From Labilibaculum sp. K2S (lineage in GTDB: Bacteria; Bacteroidota; Bacteroidia; Bacteroidales; Marinifilaceae), in assembly GCF_030372765.1 (NCBI RefSeq), contig NZ_JAUCMW010000017.1:47101-111100 (forward strand): DNA of 64,000 nt. Direction: 5' to 3'. The position numbers and the translations under genes were made by a program. The first letter of the stretch is position 1. Each line of letters starts with the position of its first letter. Shown here one piece after another: positions 8,359 to 16,371 of the stretch. Under the pieces are notes generated by a model, which saw only the letters and a program-made list of their open reading frames with translations, was not told where the DNA came from and ran no database searches.

Positions 8359-9231
8359 ATGATATCATTATCAGAAATTTCGTTTATCGTTTATGATGCT
8401 GTGGTTTATATCATGGCAGCATTTGTCATTTTCCTAATCGGAAAATTTATTTATCAATTGCTTCACCCTTCTTTTAAAGTGAAAGAGGAGTTGGTGAAGA
8501 AAGATAACTTTGCCTTTGCCATTTCTCATGTGGGATACTATATCGGCTTATTGTTTTCAATAGGAAGTGCAATTGTAGGACCATCAAATGGTTTGGTAAA
8601 TGATGTGATTGATATTGCCGTTTACGGTTTGTTGGCCATCGTACTTTTGAATATCTCTATATTTTTATCTGATTATTTAATACTTCGAAAATTTTCAGTG
8701 CGTAAGGAGATTATCGAGGATCAGAATGTTGGAACCGGAGTTGTTGAAGGAGCTGTTTCGGTAGCATCAGGTTTAATTATTTTTGGAGCTGTTTCGGGCG
8801 AGAGCGAAGGGCTTTTGTTTGGAGTTCTTACGGCCGTTGTTTTTTGGGCATTTGGTCAGATTGCTTTAATTGTAACTACACGCATTTATAATTGGATTAC
8901 TCCATACAATTTGCACGAGCACATCGAAAAGGATAATGTGGCAGTTGGTGTTGGTTTTGCCGGAGCCATAATTGCGATCGGAAATTTAATTCGTTTTGGA
9001 TTAACCGGAGATTTTGAAGGATGGTTGCCAAGCTTTGCCGAAGCAGGTTTTGAGCTTGTTGTAGGTATTGTTCTATTGCCGGTTATGCGTTTAATCACAG
9101 ATAAGATATTACTGCCGGGCGAGCGGTTAACCGATGAAATTATCAATCAGGAGAACCCAAATGTTGGAGCGGCTTTGATTGAAGCATTTGCTTACGTCGG
9201 TGGATCGGTTCTAATTACCTGGTGCCTGTAA
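8359..9231 (+). CDS. DUF350 (YjfL-like) membrane protein with two tandem repeats
   Basis: This 290-residue polytopic inner-membrane protein has about eight hydrophobic segments and consists of repeated DUF350 units. The repeat is visible as VKKDNFAFAISHVGYYIGL (~53-71) against IEKDNVAVGVGFAGAIIAIG (~189-208), and as EDQNVGTGVVEGAVSVASG (~121-139) against NQENPNVGAALIEAFAYVGG. E. coli YjfL has the same family domain and also neighbours a PspA paralogue. Biochemical function is unknown; a partner or anchor for PspA on the membrane, or a transporter of small ions, is possible. A hairpin-bearing spacer precedes and follows it. Confidence 0.85.
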   Translation: MISLSEISFIVYDAVVYIMAAFVIFLIGKFIYQLLHPSFKVKEELVKKDNFAFAISHVGYYIGLLFSIGSAIVGPSNGLVNDVIDIAVYGLLAIVLLNISIFLSDYLILRKFSVRKEIIEDQNVGTGVVEGAVSVASGLIIFGAVSGESEGLLFGVLTAVVFWAFGQIALIVTTRIYNWITPYNLHEHIEKDNVAVGVGFAGAIIAIGNLIRFGLTGDFEGWLPSFAEAGFELVVGIVLLPVMRLITDKILLPGERLTDEIINQENPNVGAALIEAFAYVGGSVLITWCL

Positions 9232-9244
9232 TAATTATAAATTA

Positions 9245-9308
9245 AGAATTATCAATTATGAGTTGGATTGATAAAATTCATAACTCATAATTCGTACTTC
9301 ATAATTCT
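9245..9308 (+). repeat. Nested intra-operon hairpin between the DUF350 and spermidine synthase genes
   Basis: The inner stem AATTATGAGTT/AACTCATAATT (9254-9264 with 9282-9292) is perfect over 11 pairs, and the outer arms AGAATTAT/ATAATTCT (9245-9252 with 9301-9308) extend it. It ends six bases before the GTG start of the next gene, so it could mask that start. It shares arm sequence with the 7401-7446 hairpin. Confidence 0.7.
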
Positions 9309-9314
9309 CTGAAA

Positions 9315-10856
9315 GTGTTCAAGAATAAATCAACATTATTAAAAGCGGCAATTTTTGCCACTGGTTTTTCCGGTGTGGTGGCAGAGTATATTTTGTCCAC
9401 TTTAGCTCAGTATTTCTTAGGCAATTCTGTTTTTCATTGGGTGATGATTATCTCACTCATGTTATTCTCAATGGGTTTGGGTAGTCGAATTACTAAAAAC
9501 TTTGAGACCGGATTATTGAAACGCTTTCTGATATTGGAATTCGCATTATCATTTATCGTTTCCTTTGCCGCTTTACTGGTCTATACAGCTTCGGCATATA
9601 CACAGTCTATCGGGATTTTAATATATAGTCTTGCAATTTGTATTGGATTGTTGATCGGAATGGAAATTCCTTTGGTGATACGTATCAACGATGATTACGA
9701 GAAATTAAGGTTCAATATCTCCAATATTTTAGAAAATGATTACTATGGAAGTCTGCTTGGAGGGATATTTTTTGCCTTTATCGGATTACCGGTATTTGGA
9801 TTGATTTATACACCTTTTATTCTAGGTTTTGTAAATTTCTCTGTCTCGATTGTGGTGTTGATTTTTCTTTGGGATCTTTTGAAATCCTCAGAGAGGAAAG
9901 TGTTGATTGTCTTAGGTACATTTATCATGATTTCGCTAACCACGGGAGTTTTTGTTACCGATCCTATCATTAAGTATGGTGAGCAGCAAAAGTATTCCGA
10001 CAAGGTGATTTTTACGGAGCAAACCAAATATCAGCGTATTGTTATAACCAAATGGAAAAATGATTATTGGCTATATCTGAATGGTAATGAACAGTTATGT
10101 ACGCGTGATGAATTGATGTATCATGAGCCTTTGGTTCATCCGGCTATGACATTGCATCCAAATCCGGTTAATGTGCTGGTATTAGGTGGTGGTGATGGTT
10201 GTGCGGTTCGGGAAATTTTAAAATATCCTAAGGTTGAGAAAATCACCTTAGTTGATTTGGATCCAGCCATGACCAAATTGGGAAAGACGAATCCGATCTT
10301 GACCAAATTGAACCAAAACTCGCTGAATAATGCAAAGGTTGAGGTATTGAATGATGATGGCTACAAGTATTTGATGGCAAATGACGACTATTACGATATT
10401 ATAATTATTGATTTGCCCGATCCTCGCAGCATAGAATTGGGGCGATTGTATTCACATGAATTCTATAAGCTGTGCTACAAACACATGCGTCCGGGAGGAG
10501 TGATTGTTACTCAGGCAGGCAGTCCGTATTTTGCAACGCAGGCATTCTCGTGTATTTTAGAGACAATGAAAAGTGCAGGTTTCGAAACAGTTCCGATGCA
10601 CAATCAGGTAATCACTTTAGGCGAATGGGGATGGAGTTTAGGGGTAAAACAGCCTGTGGATGCAAATGTGAAAAAGCAATTGCAGAATCTGGAATTTGAT
10701 GTGCCAACACGTTGGATCAATAAAGAGGCCATGGCTTTGATTACTTCTTTTGGCAAGGATATTTATCCTTGGGAAAAGGATAGTGTGTCTATCAACCGAA
10801 TTCATGAACCTGTGCTGTATAAGTATTACCTGAAAGGCAATTGGGATCTTTATTAA
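9315..10856 (+). CDS. Membrane-bound polyamine aminopropyltransferase (spermidine synthase family)
   Basis: This 513-residue fusion has an N-terminal module of about seven membrane helices (residues 8-215) and a cytoplasmic spermidine synthase domain. The domain shows the decarboxy-SAM-binding GGGDGCAVRE near residue 290, the acidic LVDLDPAM, the catalytic-region IIIDLPDPRS, and GGVIVTQAGSPYF. Such enzymes move aminopropyl groups from decarboxylated SAM to diamines; the product here could be spermidine or a relative. It starts with GTG at 9315 just after a hairpin. The SAM decarboxylase directly downstream supplies its co-substrate, so both steps of aminopropylation are in this island. The membrane module is unusual for classical SpeE but common in PspA-linked members. 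Confidence 0.9.
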   Translation: MFKNKSTLLKAAIFATGFSGVVAEYILSTLAQYFLGNSVFHWVMIISLMLFSMGLGSRITKNFETGLLKRFLILEFALSFIVSFAALLVYTASAYTQSIGILIYSLAICIGLLIGMEIPLVIRINDDYEKLRFNISNILENDYYGSLLGGIFFAFIGLPVFGLIYTPFILGFVNFSVSIVVLIFLWDLLKSSERKVLIVLGTFIMISLTTGVFVTDPIIKYGEQQKYSDKVIFTEQTKYQRIVITKWKNDYWLYLNGNEQLCTRDELMYHEPLVHPAMTLHPNPVNVLVLGGGDGCAVREILKYPKVEKITLVDLDPAMTKLGKTNPILTKLNQNSLNNAKVEVLNDDGYKYLMANDDYYDIIIIDLPDPRSIELGRLYSHEFYKLCYKHMRPGGVIVTQAGSPYFATQAFSCILETMKSAGFETVPMHNQVITLGEWGWSLGVKQPVDANVKKQLQNLEFDVPTRWINKEAMALITSFGKDIYPWEKDSVSINRIHEPVLYKYYLKGNWDLY

Positions 10857-10866
10857 AATAGGTGTA

Positions 10867-10888
10867 GTCTTGTAGTATGCTACAAGAC
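10867..10888 (+). repeat. Perfect hairpin between spermidine synthase and speD
   Basis: GTCTTGTAG and CTACAAGAC pair over nine bases around a TATG loop. No T-run follows, so it is not a clear terminator. It may be a stabilising, processing or attenuation element. Confidence 0.65.
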
Positions 10889-10936
10889 ATTTGAACCGAT
10901 TCATCATCATAAATCAGCGTCTAAAATTAGTGTCGA

Positions 10937-11287
10937 ATGGAGACGAGAGCAAAAATATTAGCAGCAAAAATTCACAATCTTCGATTTTGGGTTTCGGAAA
11001 GTAATCCAGAAGTTTTACAGACTGTATTTCAGGATTATTTGGAGCAGGTTGGCTTTGTGATTTTGAATTTTACCGATCATCATTTTCCGGTTCAGGGATA
11101 TACTGCTTTTTGGTTGCTGGCTGAATCACACTTAGCCATTCATACTTTTCCGGATAAGGGGTGGTCGTATGTTGAATTGAGCAGTTGCAATCAAAAAAAA
11201 TCAGAAGATTTCCAAAGTTTGGCAAATGCCGGTAAGCTTGACATTAAATGGAACGGTGATGGAGTAGAGATTTGTGTACCGGAATAA
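10937..11287 (+). CDS. speD: S-adenosylmethionine decarboxylase proenzyme (SpeD)
   Basis: This 116-residue short bacterial-type SAM decarboxylase self-cleaves to create a pyruvoyl cofactor and makes decarboxylated SAM. The cleavage site is at Glu63-Ser64 in AESHLAIHTFPD, with His69 and Cys84 (ELSSCN) at the positions of the processing/catalytic His68 and Cys83 of the Thermotoga-type enzyme. Length fits the class 1b family. It feeds the aminopropyltransferase encoded just upstream. The channel gene begins 10 bases after its stop, suggesting one transcript. Confidence 0.9.
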   Translation: METRAKILAAKIHNLRFWVSESNPEVLQTVFQDYLEQVGFVILNFTDHHFPVQGYTAFWLLAESHLAIHTFPDKGWSYVELSSCNQKKSEDFQSLANAGKLDIKWNGDGVEICVPE

Positions 11288-11297
11288 GCAGAATCAC

Positions 11298-12323
11298 ATG
11301 AAGAAAAGGCTAAGCATTTTTATTGCATTTTTAATATACGTAATTGCCATACTGGGAATTAAATATTTTGAGGGGCAATCGCCTGATTCAAATATCAAGA
11401 CAATTGGAGATGCTTTTTGGTATGCCATTGTTACTCTTACAACGGTGGGATACGGTGATTTTTATCCAGTAACATTTGCGGGTAAAATTATTGGCTTACT
11501 TGTAATTATTGGAAGTTTGGGAATATTGGGATTTGTTATTGGTGAAGTAACTGTTAGATTTAATCAGTATATGGAAAAGAAAAAAAGTGGTTTCTGGGGA
11601 AGTGATTTTGATAATCATTACATCATTATTGGCTGGAATGAATTTGGACAAAAAGTTGCCAGTCAAATTATTCAGGCAGGACAAAAAGTAGCTTTTGTAA
11701 CCAACAACAAAGCTGATTTGGATTTGATTTCTGATTTGTACTCTTCGAAAAATACATTTAGTCTTTTTGCTGATTATTCTAATGTTGAAGCTTTAAATAA
11801 AGTGAATGTTGAGCGTTCAAAAAGAATATTTGTGAATTTCGATGACGATTCGGAAACCTTGGTTTTTGTGATCAACCTAAAGAAAAGATACCCTGAGGCA
11901 AATGTAGTTGTTACTTGTTTAAACCCTAGTTTGAGAGAAACTTTTGTGAATGCAGGTATTGTTCATGTAATTGCACAGAGTGAAGTTGCTTCAAAACTAG
12001 TTGCATCCTACTTGTTCGAACCTTATGTAGCTACCTATACCGAAGATTTAATTTCTACAAGTGTTGCTGATGAAGATTCGGACATTCAGCAGTATATAAT
12101 TACTGCAGATTGCGATTTTTCCGGTGAGGAATATATGGCTGCTTTCATGAAACTGAAGCTGGATCATAACGCAATTTTAATTGGAATGGTGAAGGAGGGC
12201 AGGTTAATGAAGAATCCGCCAAAGGGAACAATGATTGCAACGGGTGATTACTTGATTTTAATCTCCAGCGGAGAAACTAAAAAGAATCTGGAGAATTTCT
12301 TTGGTGTGAAGGAAGGTGAGTAA
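11298..12323 (+). CDS. Two-helix potassium channel with RCK (TrkA-N/TrkA-C) regulatory domains
   Basis: The protein has 341 residues from the chosen ATG at 11298; the frame is open eight codons further back but would overlap speD. Residues ~3-25 form TM1, the pore loop carries the K+ filter TLTTVGYGDFYP, and TM2 is GLLVIIGSLGILGFVIG. A cytoplasmic RCK/TrkA-N Rossmann domain (HYIIIGWNEFGQKVASQI) and a TrkA-C domain (about residues 265-340) follow. It resembles MthK- or Kch-like gated K+ channels. Within this island polyamines, which block K+ channels from inside in other systems, are an attractive link, but that is an inference. It ends seven bases from the convergent rnhA. Confidence 0.9.
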   Translation: MKKRLSIFIAFLIYVIAILGIKYFEGQSPDSNIKTIGDAFWYAIVTLTTVGYGDFYPVTFAGKIIGLLVIIGSLGILGFVIGEVTVRFNQYMEKKKSGFWGSDFDNHYIIIGWNEFGQKVASQIIQAGQKVAFVTNNKADLDLISDLYSSKNTFSLFADYSNVEALNKVNVERSKRIFVNFDDDSETLVFVINLKKRYPEANVVVTCLNPSLRETFVNAGIVHVIAQSEVASKLVASYLFEPYVATYTEDLISTSVADEDSDIQQYIITADCDFSGEEYMAAFMKLKLDHNAILIGMVKEGRLMKNPPKGTMIATGDYLILISSGETKKNLENFFGVKEGE

Positions 12324-12330
12324 TGGAATT

Positions 12331-12789
12331 TTATTCAGGATTATACCCGACATCATCAGGTAGATTAGGAGCTTGCGAAGCGATAACTGCCAGTTGATCG
12401 GCACGTTCGTTTCCCGGAATGTTAGCATGACCTTTGATCCAAACAAATTTTACGTTGTGCTTTTTGTAAATTTCAAGAAATCGCATCCATAAATCGGCAT
12501 TCTTTTTTCCTTTAAAGCGCTTTTGAACCCATCCAAAAACCCACTTTTTCTCAACCGAATCAACTACGTACTTGGAGTCGGAATAAATGGTAACATCACA
12601 ACCAGGAGTTTTTAGAGCTTCCAATCCAACAATTACAGCCATCAGCTCCATTCTGTTGTTTGTAGTAAGCTTAAATCCCTGATTTAAATCTTTTCGATGT
12701 TTACCCGAAATCAGAACAACTCCGTATCCGCCCGGTCCGGGGTTTCCACTTGCTGCTCCATCAGTATACATGCTTATTTTAGTCGACAT
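12331..12789 (-). CDS. rnhA: Ribonuclease HI
   Basis: This 152-residue RNase HI cuts the RNA strand of RNA-DNA hybrids. The four acidic active-site residues are at the expected places: D10 (MYTDGAASGNPGPGG), E48 (NNRMELMAV), D71 (IYSDSKYV) and D131 (GNERADQLA), with the assisting H121 in KGHANIPGNE. It is a single gene, convergent with the K+ channel gene. A -7-like TACTTTTG (minus strand, 12815-12822) lies about 26 bases upstream. Confidence 0.96.
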   Translation of the reverse strand: MSTKISMYTDGAASGNPGPGGYGVVLISGKHRKDLNQGFKLTTNNRMELMAVIVGLEALKTPGCDVTIYSDSKYVVDSVEKKWVFGWVQKRFKGKKNADLWMRFLEIYKKHNVKFVWIKGHANIPGNERADQLAVIASQAPNLPDDVGYNPE

Positions 12790-13146
12790 ATTCTATATTT
12801 GGGGTTTTTCAAATCAAAAGTAAGAAAAAATGAGATTCAGAAAGGATAAATGATGTATAAGAAAAAAAGGTTACGGAATTTGTTCCTGATTTTTCCAAGT
12901 TGTAAACAGCACAAACTCTTTTGTAAATGGGATAAGATGATTTTGAATAAGGAAAAGGGATTTTAGGTACCGGGACAAACCAATTGGTGTATGCTTACTT
13001 ACTATTTTCGCTCTGCTTACTGCAACTTTTTGCATTGCTTACCGCAAATTTTTGCGGTAGTGTTCGCAATTTATTGCGATAAGCAGGCAAGAACAGACTA
13101 TAAATTTGGATATTTTAATTTCTCCTTTGTAGCCTTTAAAATCCTT
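12790..13146. other. Intergenic region between rnhA and the S46 peptidase
   Basis: No convincing gene was found. A 66-codon frame at 12991-13191 runs through tandem hairpin repeats and a terminator and is not believed. The notable content is the three-unit repeat at 13015-13082 and, to its right, the terminator of the S46 gene. Confidence 0.5.
13015..13082. repeat. Three tandem ~23-base units, each a small GCAA...TTGC hairpin
   Basis: Units at 13015-13036, 13037-13059 and 13060-13082 have lengths 22, 23 and 23. Each holds an inverted GCAA/TTGC (or TGCAA/TTGCA, CCGCAA/TTGCGG, TCGCAA/TTGCGA) around a five-base T/A-rich loop. The arms differ between units while pairing is kept, as in compensatory change. 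Confidence 0.65.
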
Positions 13147-13181
13147 AAAAAAAGGATGTCCGAATTATTCGAACATCCTTA
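13147..13181 (-). terminator. Intrinsic terminator of the S46 peptidase gene
   Basis: The stem AAGGATGT-CGAA with TTCG-ACATCCTT has a three-base loop and one mismatch, followed on the minus strand by seven T. It lies about 80 bases past the stop codon. Confidence 0.8.
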
Positions 13182-13257
13182 CTTATCTTGATATAATTTT
13201 ATAATTGTAATGTAAATCAATTTGTTGATTCGCATCCAAAATTTTACATCTATTTTT

Positions 13258-15435
13258 TTACTTCACAATGGTCATTTCGTCAATCAGATTTTGAGCACCG
13301 GCAAACTTATCAATAATGAAAAGAGTGTAGCGAATGTCAAGATTGATACATCTTTGCAGATTTTCTTCAAAATCGATATCACCAGACATGGCCTCAGAGT
13401 TACCATCAAAAGCAGTTCCAATTAATTCTCCGTTTCCGTTGATTACAGGAGAACCTGAGTTACCTCCGGTAATATCACTGTTGGTTAAGAAACAAACAGG
13501 TAAGTTGCCGTTTTTATCGGCATACTGACCGAAGTCTTTTTTATTGTACAGCTCTTTTAGTTTAGCAGGAACAACAAACTCATCATTTGTAGGATCTTCT
13601 TTTTCCATTACTCCTTTAAGAGTCGTGAAATGCTTATAGTAAACGCCATCCTTTGGAGTGTATCCACCAACATTTCCATAAGTTAAACGGATAGATGAAT
13701 TTGCATCCGGAGCCAGGTTTTTCTTTTTATTGATTTGCATTAAGCCATCAACAAACAGGCGTTTCCCTTTTTGCAATTGATCAGATCCTTTTGATAATTC
13801 AGCTCTAATCTCTTTGTATTTAGCAATAATTGAGTTACCTATTTTGAAAGCGATATCATTTTCAAGAGTTTCTAGTTTTGGATCATCAAGAAATTTATTG
13901 AAACTTTCAGATGTAGCAAAAATGGAGTTTGAATAAACGTCAGAAGCTAATTTGTCAAAGTCGTTGTTGTATTCTTCGCTAAAAGTTTTGAATATCTCCG
14001 GCTGTTGCTCTGCTGGAATATTCTCTTCGTACATTTTGTACAAACCAGCCATCAGTTTTTGATCAGTTGGAGCATTGTAATCTTTATAGAATCCTTCGGC
14101 AGCATGACGGTAACCAGTAATTGCCTTCTCAATTGCCGTTGTGTCTGGAGTTTCAGCCTCAAGTAACGATTTTAGACCTCCTAGTTGAATCGCAAAAATT
14201 GGCATTTCCGCACCGCTTAGCAAAGCTTCTCTTAAGTAGGAACTGGCATTCATTACTTCTTTACGTTCTGCATAAACCTGAGCAATCATTTCAAGAGCTT
14301 TTCCATATTTAGCTTCTCGTTTTGATTTTTTATTTGCCCATTCAAGATATTCCTTTTCAATTTCTTTTTTGTGCCCCATTGTATTCAACTTTGCAAGAGC
14401 TTTGTTTTGCTCGTTTGAATATTTCCAATAGTTTGCACTCTGAGCATGTTTGGCCGCATATTGAATACGAACTTTTGCATCTTTAAGCATATCTTCCTTC
14501 ATAATATCCAATTTTAAAGTACGGATATCGTAACGGTTTTGGTTGGTGATTTTCATTGTTTCTTCCAAACCAAAAGAGGTAAGATAGCGGTCAGTAGTTC
14601 CAGGGAATCCCATAATCATTGCAAAATCCTGTTCTTCTACACCTTTGGCAGAAACAGGAAGGTGGTGCTTTGGTTTTAATGGAATGTTATTATCTGAGTA
14701 ATCAGCAGGTTTTCCATCAGGTCCTGTGTAAATTCTGAACATAGAGAAATCTGCAGTGTGACGCGGCCACATCCAGTTGTCTGTATCGCCGCCAAATTTA
14801 CCCATTGATTGCGGAGGAGCTCCAACTAAACGAACATCTTTATAAATTACATATACAAAAAGGAAATATTGATTTCCCTCAAACATGCTTTTAACATTAG
14901 CTTTATAGTCTGTTCCCTCTTCAGCTTTTTTCTCCAATTCTACAGCAACTTTTTCAATTGCTTTGTAGCGATCTTCCTCAGTCATTTCGTCATTCACTAC
15001 CGAAAGAACTTCTTTCGATACATCTTCCATGCGAACTAATATAGAGGCTGTAACACCTGGATTGGTGAGCTCTTCATTTTTATCGTAAGCCCAAAATCCA
15101 TCTGAAAGATAATCATGTTCTGTTGTAGAGTGTGATTGAAGAGCACTGAATCCACAGTGATGATTTGTGAGAAATAAACCTTGATCAGAAATAATTTCAC
15201 CAGTACAGAAATGACGGAATGGTCTTCCTTCAAACCCTAAACCCACAACGGCATCTTTTAAACAACTTTTATTGATGCTGTAAATATCATCGGCAGATAA
15301 TTTTAAACCTTTTGCCTTCATTTCGGCAACATTCTTATTTAATAAAGATAAAAGCCACATGCCTTCATCTGCTTTTGCATTGGAAAAGCTAAGTAGTAAG
15401 CTTAATCCCAAAATTAATGATGCAAATTTTCTCAT
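13258..15435 (-). CDS. S46 family dipeptidyl-peptidase, DPP7-like
   Basis: This 725-residue secreted serine peptidase removes dipeptides from the N-termini of peptides in the periplasm. A signal peptide (MRKFASLILGLSLLLSFSNA) is followed by the chymotrypsin-like double barrel split by a helical insertion. The triad is seen as H93 (LTNHHCG), D229 (WPRHTADF) and S660 (GGNSGSPV). The residue 18 positions after the serine (G678 in AFDGNSEAM) is Gly, as in DPP7 with hydrophobic P1 preference, rather than the Arg of DPP11, which selects Asp/Glu; this assignment relies on remembered numbering. The gene is monocistronic with its own -7 box (15523-15531), a leader hairpin and a terminator. Confidence 0.93.
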   Translation of the reverse strand: MRKFASLILGLSLLLSFSNAKADEGMWLLSLLNKNVAEMKAKGLKLSADDIYSINKSCLKDAVVGLGFEGRPFRHFCTGEIISDQGLFLTNHHCGFSALQSHSTTEHDYLSDGFWAYDKNEELTNPGVTASILVRMEDVSKEVLSVVNDEMTEEDRYKAIEKVAVELEKKAEEGTDYKANVKSMFEGNQYFLFVYVIYKDVRLVGAPPQSMGKFGGDTDNWMWPRHTADFSMFRIYTGPDGKPADYSDNNIPLKPKHHLPVSAKGVEEQDFAMIMGFPGTTDRYLTSFGLEETMKITNQNRYDIRTLKLDIMKEDMLKDAKVRIQYAAKHAQSANYWKYSNEQNKALAKLNTMGHKKEIEKEYLEWANKKSKREAKYGKALEMIAQVYAERKEVMNASSYLREALLSGAEMPIFAIQLGGLKSLLEAETPDTTAIEKAITGYRHAAEGFYKDYNAPTDQKLMAGLYKMYEENIPAEQQPEIFKTFSEEYNNDFDKLASDVYSNSIFATSESFNKFLDDPKLETLENDIAFKIGNSIIAKYKEIRAELSKGSDQLQKGKRLFVDGLMQINKKKNLAPDANSSIRLTYGNVGGYTPKDGVYYKHFTTLKGVMEKEDPTNDEFVVPAKLKELYNKKDFGQYADKNGNLPVCFLTNSDITGGNSGSPVINGNGELIGTAFDGNSEAMSGDIDFEENLQRCINLDIRYTLFIIDKFAGAQNLIDEMTIVK

Positions 15436-15467
15436 TTTATTTACTTTAAATTTTTAATATAACCGAA

Positions 15468-15486
15468 CTGGTTTTTGGTAAACCAG
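15468..15486 (-). promoter_or_regulatory. Leader hairpin of the S46 peptidase mRNA
   Basis: CTGGTTT and AAACCAG pair perfectly around a five-base loop in the presumed 5' leader, between the -7 box and the start codon. No T-run follows. A role in mRNA stability is possible. Confidence 0.4.
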
Positions 15487-15522
15487 AATGGTTATTAGTT
15501 GTTATAAGTATTTAGTTGGTTA

Positions 15523-15531
15523 GCAAAGTTA
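15523..15531 (-). promoter_or_regulatory. -7 box upstream of the S46 peptidase gene
   Basis: The minus strand reads TAACTTTGC, a full match to the Bacteroidota TAnnTTTGC element, 88 bases before the ATG. I did not find a good -33 TTTG at the right distance. Confidence 0.5.
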
Positions 15532-15701
15532 ATATTAATATACGATTACATTTTTCTGTGAAAAATGCTAAAAAGCGCATATAAAAATAATCAACTATTA
15601 ATCAGCATGTTGTACTTTTTTTGGATGCTGAAAATTAGATGAACCCTGTGTTTTTCTCGTCAAATAGAATTGATAATTGCTTGTTAATGAGCTGTTTTTC
15701 C

Positions 15702-16307
15702 TCAAAATTTTAATTCGAGCTGATTTGAAAGCAGGGAAAAAGTTTTTCGGTGGATGGGATTGATTCCGTGTTCCTGAATGGCCATGCGATGTTTTTTGGT
15801 TGGATAACCTTTGTTATTTTTCCAATCGTAGCAAGGAAATTTCTCATGCTCGGATAACATGTAATCGTCTCGATAGGTTTTTGCCAAAACAGAAGCTGCA
15901 GCAATAGATAAGTATTTTCCATCTCCCTTAATGATACAGGTATGATTGATATCAGGATAGGGAGTGAAGCGGTTTCCATCAATAAGCAGATGTTCAGGTG
16001 TAATTTTGAGTTGCTCAACAGCTCGGTGCATGGCTAAAAAAGATGCATTTAAAATATTAATCTGATCAATTTCTATATGGCTAACAATTCCAACAGCCCA
16101 GGCAATTGCTTCTTTCTGAATTACTTCACGAAGCAAGTATCTGTTTTTTTCAGAGAGTTTTTTTGAATCGTTTAATATTTTGTTCGAGAAATTTTTAGGT
16201 AAGATTACTGCCGATGCAAATACGGGGCCGGCAAGACAACCTCGTCCTGCTTCGTCGCAACCGGCTTCAATCATATTTTTGTGTAAATAGGAGGCTAATT
16301 CATTCAT
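15702..16307 (-). CDS. rnhB: Ribonuclease HII
   Basis: This 201-residue RNase HII excises ribonucleotides misincorporated in DNA and cuts RNA-DNA hybrids. The N-terminal motif AGCDEAGRGCLAGPVFA contains the paired acids D18 and E19. The later LLIDGN and the YRDDYM segment supply the other metal ligands. Length is normal. It starts about 65 bases downstream of the CotH-like gene on the same strand. It is a second RNase H next to rnhA, only 3.4 kb away. Confidence 0.96.
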   Translation of the reverse strand: MNELASYLHKNMIEAGCDEAGRGCLAGPVFASAVILPKNFSNKILNDSKKLSEKNRYLLREVIQKEAIAWAVGIVSHIEIDQINILNASFLAMHRAVEQLKITPEHLLIDGNRFTPYPDINHTCIIKGDGKYLSIAAASVLAKTYRDDYMLSEHEKFPCYDWKNNKGYPTKKHRMAIQEHGINPIHRKTFSLLSNQLELKF

Positions 16308-16371
16308 AGATGCAATATTTATCTGTAAAAATAGATCGAATTTTCTATGGAATCAAATTGCATCTGTTAAA

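Noticed and set aside
12991..13191. 66-codon frame before the S46 gene
   Set aside because: It runs through tandem hairpins and the terminator stem and has no protein-like pattern.
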